From Vibrio rhodolitus (GTDB lineage Bacteria; Pseudomonadota; Gammaproteobacteria; Enterobacterales; Vibrionaceae), in assembly GCF_003350325.1 (NCBI RefSeq), contig NZ_QLYZ01000021.1, positions 17,930-81,929 on the forward strand: a stretch of DNA of 64,000 bases, given 5' to 3'. The number at the start of each line of letters is the position of its first letter. Positions within the stretch are counted from its first letter, which is position 1. The notes below the pieces were generated by a model. It was not told where the DNA came from and made no database searches. It saw only the letters and a program-made list of their open reading frames with translations. This document shows positions 1 to 7,696 of this stretch, piece by piece. Both the position numbers and the translations under genes were made by a program.

Positions 1-182
1 TTGCTGGCAAACTTCCTCGCTCGCTGATCATTTCTAATAGAATGCCTCTCTGTGTAGAAAGGGCGATTTAGCTCACTATTTTAACATTTGTTTTACAGTT
101 TTGTCTGTGAGGCTGTTTTGCAAAACTATTCGTTCTCTAGTGGGTAAGAAACCGGTTATCTCTACTCTAATTTCTGAGCTAT
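1..182. other. Left-edge intergenic sequence, no gene seen
   Basis: No convincing coding region is visible before argD. The short open frame at 101-310 is low-complexity, lacks a ribosome binding site and overlaps the G-poor tract, so it is not called. In related gammaproteobacteria pabA lies next to argD; if that holds here, this is the tail end of the pabA transcript, but pabA itself is outside the window. Confidence 0.4.
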
Positions 183-290
183 TTCATCTAATTTCTAATC
201 TCTCAATCCTCTACTCTTCTCGTATCTACCATCTCAACTCTCACATCCACCATCATCTCGAATCTCACCCCTTTCTCTGCACTCTAAAGC
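183..290 (+). promoter_or_regulatory. G-depleted pyrimidine-rich tract, candidate Rho utilisation site
   Basis: This stretch is made almost wholly of C, T and A, with only three or four G residues in 108 bases and many YC dinucleotides (tct, ctc, atc, acc). Such C-over-G unstructured RNA is the known signature of Rho loading sites. It could end a transcript coming from the left, or attenuate transcription towards argD. No hairpin with a T-run is present. The functional role is inference. Confidence 0.35.
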
Positions 291-342
291 TTAGCTTATG
301 GCAATCTTAACTATTAATTACTTCATAAAAGTCGTTTAATGA

Positions 343-356
343 TGCATAAATAGTCA
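343..356 (+). promoter_or_regulatory. Candidate ArgR (ARG) box
   Basis: The 14-mer TGCATAAATAGTCA matches the E. coli ARG box core TGAATWWWWATTCA at 12 of 14 positions. Its centre lies about 95 bases upstream of the transcription start expected from the promoter at 409-438, where ArgR can activate ast genes in enterobacteria. A second box at the usual 21-base spacing was not found, which weakens the call. Confidence 0.4.
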
Positions 357-408
357 TAGCTTGTTTTGGTGAAGTGATCTTTCTCTATTTAAACAGCATA
401 AATCACTA

Positions 409-438
409 TTGAATTGGTTAATTAAATGTAAATACAAT
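409..438 (+). promoter_or_regulatory. Candidate sigma-70 promoter for argD-astA-astD
   Basis: TTGAAT at 409-414 and TACAAT at 433-438 are separated by 18 bases, a good -35/-10 pair. The expected transcript start is near 445, about 90 bases before the argD ATG. No sigma-54 motif (TGGCAC-N5-TTGC) was seen here, unlike the ast operon of E. coli. Confidence 0.45.
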
Positions 439-536
439 GCCGTGTTAGGGAATGCATAACACAAAAAATTGTTTCTATACTTATTTGTAAGGATACAAAA
501 CCTACATTGGCATGCGGTATCGAGAGGGAATGTACG

Positions 537-1751
537 ATGACGGTAGAAATGAATGTTCAAAGAGCGCTGTTTGACGAGGTGATGGTACCTTGTTACAGCC
601 CAATGGAAATGATCCCAGTGAAAGGTGAAGGCTCACGTGTTTGGGATCAACATGGCAATGAATACATTGATTTTGCTGGTGGTATTGCCGTGAGCTGTTT
701 AGGTCATTGCCACCCAGCAATGGTTACTGCGCTTAATGAGCAGAGCCAAAAAATCTGGCATTTAAGCAATGTCATGACCAATGAGCCAGCGCTGCGTCTG
801 GCGAAAAAACTGACCGCTCTCTGCTTTGCAGACAAAGTCTTCTTTGCTAACTCTGGCGCTGAAGCTAATGAAGCGGCACTCAAACTGGCTCGTCGTTACG
901 CTGCGGATGTTTATGGCGCGGAAAAATCAGAAATTATCGCCTTTAAACAAGGTTTCCACGGGCGGACATTTTTCACTGTGACGGTCGGCGGTCAAGAAGC
1001 CTATTCAGATGGCTTTGGTCCTAAGCCCGGAGATGTCACTCACCTTGAATATAATGATGTCGATGCTCTGCGCGCGCATATCTCGGATCGTACTTGTGCG
1101 ATCATGATGGAGCCATTGCAGGGTGAAGGCGGCATTATTGCACCCACCGATGAATTTATTCAAACCGTGCGTGAGTTGTGTGATAAGCACAACGCGCTAC
1201 TGATCTTTGATGAAGTGCAAACCGGTAACGGGCGCACTGGTGAGTTTTACGCTTACCAAGGTTTGGGTATTACGCCGGATATTTTAAGTACCGCGAAATC
1301 TCTTGGTGGCGGCTTCCCAATTGGCGCAATGCTGACGACCAATGAACTGGCTGAGCATTTAAAAGTGGGCACTCATGGCTCAACTTATGGCGGTAACCCG
1401 CTTGCTTGTGCGGTGGCAGAAGCTGTGATTGATGTGGTGAGTGAGCCACAAACTTTGGCTGGCGTTAAAGAGCGTGAAGCGCTGTTCCGCGCTGGGCTAG
1501 AGAAAATCAATGCTAAGTATCAGATCTTCAGCGAAATCCGTGGTAAAGGTTTACTGCTCGGCGCTGCGCTTAATGACGAGTGGCAAGGTCGCGCTCGTGA
1601 TGTGTTGGTGGCAGCGGGTGAACAAGGTCTGATGGTGCTGGTCGCAGGAGCCAATGTAGTGCGCTTTACGCCATCTTTGGTGATCAGCCCGCAAGATATC
1701 GAGCAAGGTCTTGATAAATTAGATAAAGCGCTAGCGACACTTACAAAATAG
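537..1751 (+). CDS. argD: Acetylornithine / succinylornithine aminotransferase
   Basis: A class III PLP-dependent aminotransferase of 404 residues. It converts N-acetylornithine (synthesis) or N-succinylornithine (AST catabolism) and 2-oxoglutarate to the semialdehyde and glutamate, in the cytoplasm. The PLP motifs are clear: SGAEANEAA near residue 100, Asp225 in DEVQTGNGRTG, and the Schiff-base Lys254 in STAKSLGGG. An in-frame TTG lies at 507, but the ATG at 537 is preceded by AGAGGGA at a good distance and gives the usual MTVEM start. The E. coli argD locus sits in the same place relative to crp, while astA and astD follow directly, so one enzyme probably serves both pathways (AstC role inferred). 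Confidence 0.93.
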   Translation: MTVEMNVQRALFDEVMVPCYSPMEMIPVKGEGSRVWDQHGNEYIDFAGGIAVSCLGHCHPAMVTALNEQSQKIWHLSNVMTNEPALRLAKKLTALCFADKVFFANSGAEANEAALKLARRYAADVYGAEKSEIIAFKQGFHGRTFFTVTVGGQEAYSDGFGPKPGDVTHLEYNDVDALRAHISDRTCAIMMEPLQGEGGIIAPTDEFIQTVRELCDKHNALLIFDEVQTGNGRTGEFYAYQGLGITPDILSTAKSLGGGFPIGAMLTTNELAEHLKVGTHGSTYGGNPLACAVAEAVIDVVSEPQTLAGVKEREALFRAGLEKINAKYQIFSEIRGKGLLLGAALNDEWQGRARDVLVAAGEQGLMVLVAGANVVRFTPSLVISPQDIEQGLDKLDKALATLTK

Positions 1752-1762
1752 TTAAAACATCA

Positions 1763-1794
1763 AACGAGGTAAGCGATGTCGAACTTGCCTCGTT
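1763..1794 (+). repeat. Intercistronic hairpin between argD and astA
   Basis: AACGAGGTAAG pairs with CTTGCCTCGTT across a 10-base loop, with a single G-T wobble. There is no T-run after it, so it is more likely an mRNA stability or processing element than a terminator. The rest of the 134-base gap holds no gene. Confidence 0.5.
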
Positions 1795-1885
1795 ATATCA
1801 AGCACATTGAATTACTGGATGGCAGTTTAGACTGACTAGATTGCTAGCCTAGCGTGGTTGATATCAGTATCTGGAGGGAGTATCG

Positions 1886-2905
1886 ATGCTGGTTGTTCGT
1901 CCTATCTCTATGTCAGACTATGATGCGCTGCATACCTGTGCGGTTGAATCTGGTCACGGATTTACTTCTCTACCGGTTAATCAAGATTTACTGACTAACC
2001 GTATCACCCATTCAGAATATAGCTTTGCTAAACCCCAAGTGACCGAACCCGGTGATGAAGGCTATCTTATGGTCGGTTTTGACAGTGACAGTGATGAAGT
2101 CGCTGGCTGTACCGGGATTGAAGCATCGATTGGTTGGGATGTGCCATTTTATTCTTACCACATCAGTACCATCGTCCATTCATCGCCCAAGCTTGGCGTG
2201 AATAATGTCGTCAAGCTGCTGACCTTTGGCAATAACTACACCGGATGCAGCGAAATCTGTACCTTGTTTTTGCGTGAGAAATTCCGTGGTGGTCTTAATG
2301 GACGATTGATGTCGAAGTGCCGTTTTTTGATGATGGCGGAACATCCTCATCGCTTCTCAAAAACCGTTTTTGCCGAGATGCGTGGCGTCTCTGACGAAGA
2401 GGGCAACTCTCCGTTTTGGCAATGGCTGCAAGAGAACTTCTTCAGTATCGACTTTACCATGGCGGATTATCTAACCGGCATCGGCAAAAAAGGCTTTATT
2501 GCTGATTTGATGCCAAAACTCCCTATCTATATCAATTTACTCAGCCCAGAAGCGCAAGCGGTCATTGGGCAGGTGCATGACAATACTAAACCTGCGCTGA
2601 GCTTATTAGAAAAAGAAGGGTTCACTTGCCGCAACTACGTCGATATTTTCGATGGTGGTCCAACCGTTGAGTGCGATCTACGCAATATTGAATCAGTGCG
2701 TCACTCTTTCCGCGCAAAAGTCGCGATTAGCGAACACAGCAGTGATAACGACTATTTGATCAGTAACACTTCCTTTGAAAACTTTAGAGCAGTAGCTGCC
2801 AAAGCGGCGCACGATCATGCCACTGAGTCAGTAATTATCGCACCAGATGTGGCAAAGGCACTACAGGTAGAACACGGGGATTACGTGCGCATGCTCGCGC
2901 AATAA
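1886..2905 (+). CDS. astA: Arginine N-succinyltransferase AstA
   Basis: A protein of 339 residues matching the AstA family, which moves succinyl from succinyl-CoA onto the alpha-amino group of arginine, the first step of the ammonia-producing AST pathway. The N terminus MLVVRPISMSDYDAL and the REKFRGGLNGRLMSKCRF core are typical of the family (GNAT-like fold). The start is set by a strong GGAGGGAG just upstream. Some Gammaproteobacteria have two related subunits (AstA/AruF); only one copy is present here. astB and astE are not in the window. Confidence 0.93.
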   Translation: MLVVRPISMSDYDALHTCAVESGHGFTSLPVNQDLLTNRITHSEYSFAKPQVTEPGDEGYLMVGFDSDSDEVAGCTGIEASIGWDVPFYSYHISTIVHSSPKLGVNNVVKLLTFGNNYTGCSEICTLFLREKFRGGLNGRLMSKCRFLMMAEHPHRFSKTVFAEMRGVSDEEGNSPFWQWLQENFFSIDFTMADYLTGIGKKGFIADLMPKLPIYINLLSPEAQAVIGQVHDNTKPALSLLEKEGFTCRNYVDIFDGGPTVECDLRNIESVRHSFRAKVAISEHSSDNDYLISNTSFENFRAVAAKAAHDHATESVIIAPDVAKALQVEHGDYVRMLAQ

Positions 2906-2930
2906 TGTTCAACAGTTAAGGACAGATGAT

Positions 2931-4388
2931 ATGACACAGTGGATTGCAGGTAAGTGGCTAGAAGGTGCAGGTAAAGTCATCGAATCAACTAGCCCATACA
3001 ATGGTGAAGTGGTATGGCAAGGTCGTAGTGCAACAGCCGCGCAAGTAGAGCAAGCGGTATCGGCAGCCCGAAGCGCGTTTCTAAGTTGGAAAAAGCTGAG
3101 CTTTGAGCAGCGTGAAGCGATCGTGTTGCGCTTTGCCGAGCTGGTAAAAGCCAACAGCGAGCAAATCGCTGAGGTGATTGCTAAAGAAACAGGAAAACCG
3201 CTGTGGGAAACCCGTACGGAAGCGGCGGCAATGGCGGGTAAAATTGCCATTTCAATTCGTGCTTATCATCAGCGTACCGGTGAGTCGCAACGTGAGGCGG
3301 CAGGTAATCAAATCGTCCTGCGTCACAGACCGTTAGGCGTGATGGCAGTTTTTGGTCCGTATAATTTTCCTGCTCATTTACCCAATGGGCATATCGTGCC
3401 GGCGCTGTTGGCCGGTAATAGCGTGGTGTTTAAGCCGTCGGAGCAAACGCCGTGGACCGGTGAACTGGCAATGAAGCTATGGCAGAAAGCGGGTCTGCCA
3501 GATGGCGTGATTAATCTTGTGCAAGGGGCAAGGGAGACTGGCATCGCGCTGGCTGAATCAAAACGGATTGATGGATTGCTGTTTACTGGTAGCGCCAATA
3601 CTGGTCATGTGCTTCATCGTCAGTTTGCCGGACAGCCCGATAAGATGCTGGCTCTGGAAATGGGCGGTAACAACCCAATGGTGATTTCAGATCAGTACGG
3701 CGATCTTGATGCGACCGTCTATACCATTATCCAATCCGCATTTATCAGCGCAGGGCAGCGTTGCACCTGTGCGCGCCGACTGTATGTACCAAGCGGCGAT
3801 AAAGGCGATCAACTGCTGGTAAGGCTGGTTGAAGCCACGCGCAATATTCGCGTTGACCAACCTTTTGCCGATCCGGCGCCATTTATGGGGCCGCAGATCT
3901 CTTTATCGGCGGCGAACATAATCCTCGATGCGCAGCAAAACCTGCAATCACTCGGTGGTGAAAGTCTGATTGAAGCTAAGTTAGGTTCATGCGCGTTTGT
4001 TTCTCCGGGCATCATTGATGTAACGGCTGTCGAATCGTTGCCAGATGAAGAGTATTTCGGTCCTTTGCTGCAAGTGATTCGCTATCAAGGCATTGAGCAA
4101 GCGGTAGAGTTCGCCAATGATACCCGCTTTGGTTTGTCGGCAGGGTTAGTCTCCACCGATGACGCGGAGTGGGAATATTTTGTTGAGCACATTCGCGCCG
4201 GTATCGTTAACCGTAATCGTCAGTTAACCGGAGCCAGTGGCGATGCGCCATTTGGTGGACCGGGCGCATCGGGTAACTTACGCCCAAGTGCTTACTACGC
4301 AGCGGACTACTGTGCTTACCCAATGGCATCAATGGAAGGCGAACATACCGAGTTACCTGAAAGTCTGAGCCCGGGCATCACACTATAA
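2931..4388 (+). CDS. astD: Succinylglutamate-semialdehyde dehydrogenase AstD
   Basis: An aldehyde dehydrogenase of 485 residues that oxidises N-succinylglutamate 5-semialdehyde to N-succinylglutamate with NAD+. The Rossmann motif GSANTG, catalytic Glu243 in ALEMGGNNP and nucleophile Cys278 in AGQRCTCARR are all present. It starts 25 bases after astA with AAGGA upstream of the ATG and is clearly in the same operon. It acts after ArgD/AstC; the last step (AstE) must be encoded elsewhere. Confidence 0.95.
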   Translation: MTQWIAGKWLEGAGKVIESTSPYNGEVVWQGRSATAAQVEQAVSAARSAFLSWKKLSFEQREAIVLRFAELVKANSEQIAEVIAKETGKPLWETRTEAAAMAGKIAISIRAYHQRTGESQREAAGNQIVLRHRPLGVMAVFGPYNFPAHLPNGHIVPALLAGNSVVFKPSEQTPWTGELAMKLWQKAGLPDGVINLVQGARETGIALAESKRIDGLLFTGSANTGHVLHRQFAGQPDKMLALEMGGNNPMVISDQYGDLDATVYTIIQSAFISAGQRCTCARRLYVPSGDKGDQLLVRLVEATRNIRVDQPFADPAPFMGPQISLSAANIILDAQQNLQSLGGESLIEAKLGSCAFVSPGIIDVTAVESLPDEEYFGPLLQVIRYQGIEQAVEFANDTRFGLSAGLVSTDDAEWEYFVEHIRAGIVNRNRQLTGASGDAPFGGPGASGNLRPSAYYAADYCAYPMASMEGEHTELPESLSPGITL

Positions 4389-4394
4389 AAACTT

Positions 4395-4434
4395 AGACTC
4401 AGTCACATAGGTTTAGACTCCGGTGACTGAGTCT
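4395..4434 (+). repeat. Strong hairpin after astD with an alternative pairing partner
   Basis: AGACTCAGTCAC (4395-4406) and GTGACTGAGTCT (4423-4434) form a perfect 12-bp stem with a 16-base loop. The loop itself repeats TTAGACTC, so the 3' arm GAGTCT could also pair with AGACTC at 4415-4420 in a smaller stem. No T-run follows, so it is not a classical terminator. Confidence 0.6.
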
Positions 4435-4500
4435 TACACTACACTTGATTGACTACTCAAAGAACAATAACAACACCCTACACCGAAACAAGGAGGCGTT

Positions 4501-5292
4501 ATGACGCCAGATAGATTGTTCCAGTCGCTATGGGAAGACTATACTTCGCGCCTTTGCCCCTCAGCGGGTAATGTGCATAAATTGCTGCAAGAAGATGAAC
4601 CGCTCATCAATGACCACATTGCCCTGCGTACCTTTAACTTAGCGCCGGTTGAGTTAGAGGTGTTAGCTAAACCTTTCTTGGCGTTAGGCTACCAAGAGGC
4701 AGGAGATTACCTGTTTGAAGCTAAAAAACTGGTCGCCAAGCACTACCAACACCCTGATCCAACGCAACCGAAAGTGTTTATTAGTCAACTCAAAGTCGAA
4801 GAGTGCTCTGCGCAGCTACAAGCGATTGTGAAGCAGTTGGTTGCACAAGTTTCCGCGGAGGACATGCAAGGCAGTGAGTTTTTGTATGCCGGTCGCCCTT
4901 GGCAATTAACGCATCAAGATTATCAACTGCTCGCACAAGAGAGTGAGTACGCCGCGTGGTTAGCCGCGCACGGTTATGGTGCCAACCACTTTACTGTGAG
5001 TGTTAATCAGCTCAATCAGTTTGACCAAGTGCAGCAGGTGAATGATTACCTGAAAGCTTCAGGCTTTGTGATTAACCAATCGGGCGGTGAAGTTAAAGGC
5101 TCTGCTGATGTGTTACTAGAACAATCGTCTACCATGGCAGATAAAGTACAAGTCGACTTTGATGATGGCGTGATGTTGATTCCCGGCGGTTTCTACGAGT
5201 TTGCCAAACGCTACCCGATGGCAGACGGGGAGCTTTACCCCGGCTTTGTTGCTGCATCAGCCGATAAGATATTTGAGAGTACTAACGGGTAA
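4501..5292 (+). CDS. DUF1338 family protein (2-oxoadipate dioxygenase/HglS-like family)
   Basis: A protein of 263 residues resembling the DUF1338 family, whose characterised members (HglS/YdcJ) are Fe(II)-dependent 2-oxoadipate dioxygenase/decarboxylases in lysine catabolism. Candidate metal ligands are His in NDHIALRTF near residue 40, His in GANHFTVSV near residue 161 and Glu in GGFYEFAKRYP near residue 236. It is shorter than HglS (about 450 residues), so the substrate may differ. Start chosen from a strong AAGGAGG. It lies 112 bases after astD and so may share amino-acid catabolism with the ast genes, but that is inference. Confidence 0.75.
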   Translation: MTPDRLFQSLWEDYTSRLCPSAGNVHKLLQEDEPLINDHIALRTFNLAPVELEVLAKPFLALGYQEAGDYLFEAKKLVAKHYQHPDPTQPKVFISQLKVEECSAQLQAIVKQLVAQVSAEDMQGSEFLYAGRPWQLTHQDYQLLAQESEYAAWLAAHGYGANHFTVSVNQLNQFDQVQQVNDYLKASGFVINQSGGEVKGSADVLLEQSSTMADKVQVDFDDGVMLIPGGFYEFAKRYPMADGELYPGFVAASADKIFESTNG

Positions 5293-5293
5293 C

Positions 5294-5338
5294 GGAACGC
5301 TGTCGCTTACGGATGCGGGAACGCTGTCGCTTACGGAT
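5294..5338 (+). repeat. Tandem 24-base REP-like repeat
   Basis: Two copies of GGAACGCTGTCGCTTACGGA start at 5294 and 5318, identical over 21 bases with a 24-base period. A GGAACG (5358-5363) / CGTTCC (5414-5419) inverted pair follows in the same gap, around a small ggac-gtcc hairpin. The motif GCTTACGGAT recurs near 28235, after rlmB, which points to a dispersed family. Confidence 0.65.
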
Positions 5339-5440
5339 ATTGGAGTGCTTTGTGTATGGAACGGGGTTTAAGTTGTTTTATCTCGAAGGACGAAGTCCGC
5401 TCTCGGAGCAAAGCGTTCCAAATTCTCGATTCCGCTAAAG

Positions 5441-5466
5441 AAAAAAGCCACCCAAGGGTGGCTTTT
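5441..5466. terminator. Bidirectional terminator between DUF1338 gene and crp
   Basis: GCCACCC-AA-GGGTGGC is flanked by six A residues on the left and four T residues on the right, so it can end both the plus-strand ast transcript and the minus-strand crp transcript. Confidence 0.85.
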
Positions 5467-5494
5467 GCAATCTTATTTGTTCACTCGGTGTGAA

Positions 5495-6127
5495 TTAGCG
5501 AGTGCCGTACACAACGATAGTCTTACCGTGAGCAGAGATTAGGTTCTGCTCTTCAAGCATCTTCAAGATACGACCAACAGTCTCACGAGAACAGCCAACG
5601 ATTTGACCGATTTCTTGACGTGTGATCTTGATTTGCATGCCGTCTGGGTGAGTCATCGCATCAGGTTGTTTCGCTAGGTTTAGTAGCGTTTGTGCGATAC
5701 GACCAGTTACATCTAGGAATGCTAGGTCACCCACTTTTTGGCTAGTCACTTGTAGGCGACGTGCCATTTGCGAAGATAGACGCATAAGAATGTCTGGGTT
5801 TACTTGAATTAGCTGACGGAATTTCTTGAAAGAAATCTCCGCAACTTCACAAGGAGACTTGGCACGAACCCAAGCTGTGCGCTCTTGGTCTTCTTCAAAT
5901 AGACCAAGTTCACCGATGAAATCACCTTGGTTTAGGTAAGAAAGGATCATTTCCTTACCTTCTTCGTCCTTGATAAGAACCGCAACAGAACCTTTAACGA
6001 TGTAGTACAAAGTCTCTGCTTTCTCGCCCGCATGAATTAGCGTGCTTTTTGATGGGTACTTATGAATATGACAGTGTGAAAGGAACCACTCTAATGTTGG
6101 ATCGGTTTGAGGTTTACCTAGAACCAT
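5495..6127 (-). CDS. crp: cAMP receptor protein CRP
   Basis: The global carbon regulator, 210 residues, the same length as and nearly identical to E. coli CRP. The cyclic nucleotide-binding fold (roughly residues 10-110, with FIGELGLFEE and the RTAWVRA segment) is followed by a long dimerisation helix and a winged helix-turn-helix. The recognition helix SRETVGRILKMLE is intact, so the DNA target TGTGA-N6-TCACA should be the same. It is a single gene with a terminator at its 3' side; the 240-base upstream region holds a candidate CRP site at 6320-6335, fitting the autoregulation known for crp. Confidence 0.99.
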   Translation of the reverse strand: MVLGKPQTDPTLEWFLSHCHIHKYPSKSTLIHAGEKAETLYYIVKGSVAVLIKDEEGKEMILSYLNQGDFIGELGLFEEDQERTAWVRAKSPCEVAEISFKKFRQLIQVNPDILMRLSSQMARRLQVTSQKVGDLAFLDVTGRIAQTLLNLAKQPDAMTHPDGMQIKITRQEIGQIVGCSRETVGRILKMLEEQNLISAHGKTIVVYGTR

Positions 6128-6319
6128 AATATCTCACTTCCTCTGCAGGGTACGCTTGCGCTTTCCATGTTGTTGCTAAGCCCAAAATGGGGATAACTAG
6201 GATAAGAGCACTTTACCAGTGCTGCAAGCTATCTTGTGTTTCGGTTTCAAATAGTATCCTTTTTCCCGAATGATTTCTTGATTTTAATCGGGTACAGGGT
6301 GCTATTTTATAAGCGAAAA

Positions 6320-6335
6320 CGTGCACATGATCACG
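6320..6335. promoter_or_regulatory. Candidate CRP site upstream of crp
   Basis: CGTGC-ACATGA-TCACG is close to the palindromic TGTGA-N6-TCACA and lies in the crp upstream region about 190 bases from its ATG. Half sites match at 3 and 4 of 5 bases. Confidence 0.35.
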
Positions 6336-6368
6336 GTATGAAAAGTAATCGCAACCTAATGCACTTTT

Positions 6369-7238
6369 TTAGCCAATTTTGCCCGTTTCTATCAGTTGTT
6401 GAAGAATCGGTCTGACGATCAATTCCATCGCAAAGCTCATTTTACCACCAGGGACAACCAGCGTGTTATGGCGCGACATGAATGACCCATCTATCATTGC
6501 CAATAGGTAGGGATAGTCAACATTTTTAAACCCGCGTAAGCGGATTACCACGAAGCTTTCATCCAAGCTTGGAATGCCCTTCGCATCCAGCGGATTTGAA
6601 GTATCGACGGTAGGCACGCGTTGGAAGTTAATATGAGTGCGAGAAAATTGTGGGGTAATGTAGTTCAGGTAATCGTCCATTGAGCGAACAATTGAGTCCA
6701 TCACCGCTTCACGAGAATGACCTCGGTCACGAGTATCGCGGACGAACTTTTGAATCCACTCAAGATTAACGATCGGCACCATGCCAATCAGAAAGTCGAC
6801 ATGCTGCGAGACATTAACATCGCCATCCACCACACCGCCGTGTAAACCTTCATAAAACAGCACATCGCTGTCTTCAGGGAGCTCTTGCCATGGCGTAAAA
6901 GTGCCGGGCATTTGGTTGTATGGCACCGCTTCATCAAAGGTGTGTAGGTAACGGCGCACTTTGCCCGTGCCATCTTCACCGTATTGACGGAAAAATTCAG
7001 CTAGGGCAGGGAAGTCATTGGCTTGCGGACCAAAGTAGCTGATATGGCGACCCTGTTCACGCGCTTTGCGGATCTCCACATCCATTTCAGGACGCGTAAA
7101 GCGATGGAAGCTATCGCCTTCCACCCAAGCAGGTTTGATGTCCATCATGTTGAACATCTTGCGAAAGGCTTCGGAGGTCGTGGTGGTACCCGCACCAGAA
7201 GAACCGGTGACGGCAATGATTGGATGCTTTGCTGACAT
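6369..7238 (-). CDS. prkB: Phosphoribulokinase family protein PrkB
   Basis: A P-loop kinase-like protein of 289 residues of the PrkB/YhfK-neighbour family. The Walker A variant GSSGAGTTTTS lies at residues 12-22, followed by VEGDSFHRF and FYEGLHGG. It is called phosphoribulokinase by homology, but heterotrophic bacteria such as Vibrio lack the Calvin cycle, so the real substrate is unknown. The gene lies beside crp exactly as in E. coli. No terminator is obvious between it and crp. Confidence 0.88.
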   Translation of the reverse strand: MSAKHPIIAVTGSSGAGTTTTSEAFRKMFNMMDIKPAWVEGDSFHRFTRPEMDVEIRKAREQGRHISYFGPQANDFPALAEFFRQYGEDGTGKVRRYLHTFDEAVPYNQMPGTFTPWQELPEDSDVLFYEGLHGGVVDGDVNVSQHVDFLIGMVPIVNLEWIQKFVRDTRDRGHSREAVMDSIVRSMDDYLNYITPQFSRTHINFQRVPTVDTSNPLDAKGIPSLDESFVVIRLRGFKNVDYPYLLAMIDGSFMSRHNTLVVPGGKMSFAMELIVRPILQQLIETGKIG

Positions 7239-7430
7239 GACAAACCCTGTCTAAAACTAACGTTCCTGTTAATAATTATGTTTGCTCCAAGTCAGTACTG
7301 CGCAGGGCAGACTTATTTGGATATCACAGCAATATAACATGCTTTAACTTTTTGTTTAAAAGATTCTACCGTTGGCATGGGTGAACAAAACACGGTGCAG
7401 CGGCACAGAAGTATCTATGCCGCATCGAGA

Positions 7431-7643
7431 TTAGAATTTCTGTTTAAGCTGAATATCTACAGTTTCGTGCAGCTCAGAATAGACAATCACAGCCTCGCCA
7501 GAAGCGAGCTGCGCTTTTACTTGATCGACTTTAGCTTGCAGTGAAACTTCAACCGCACCGTAATCGGTACCTTCACGTAGTACAAACTCACGAATTAAAT
7601 TGTCTAGGGTGTCGGCAGCAATTTCTTGCCAAGGGATAATCAT
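7431..7643 (-). CDS. yheU: YheU family (UPF0270) small protein
   Basis: A 70-residue protein beginning MIIPWQEIAADTLDNLI, a clear match to the YheU/UPF0270 family, whose function is unknown. It sits just downstream of yheT (53-base gap) on the same strand, the same order as in E. coli, so it is likely co-transcribed with yheS, the TIGR02444-like gene and yheT. No cysteine clusters, signal peptide or membrane segment are visible. Confidence 0.9.
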   Translation of the reverse strand: MIIPWQEIAADTLDNLIREFVLREGTDYGAVEVSLQAKVDQVKAQLASGEAVIVYSELHETVDIQLKQKF

Positions 7644-7696
7644 AAATACCTCTTACGTTTATGATTGGGAGAGAGCCAGTCTTGCTGGCTCCGATA

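Noticed and set aside
101..310. 69-codon open frame before argD
   Set aside because: It overlaps the G-poor tract, starts without a ribosome binding site and has low-complexity residues; more likely a chance frame.
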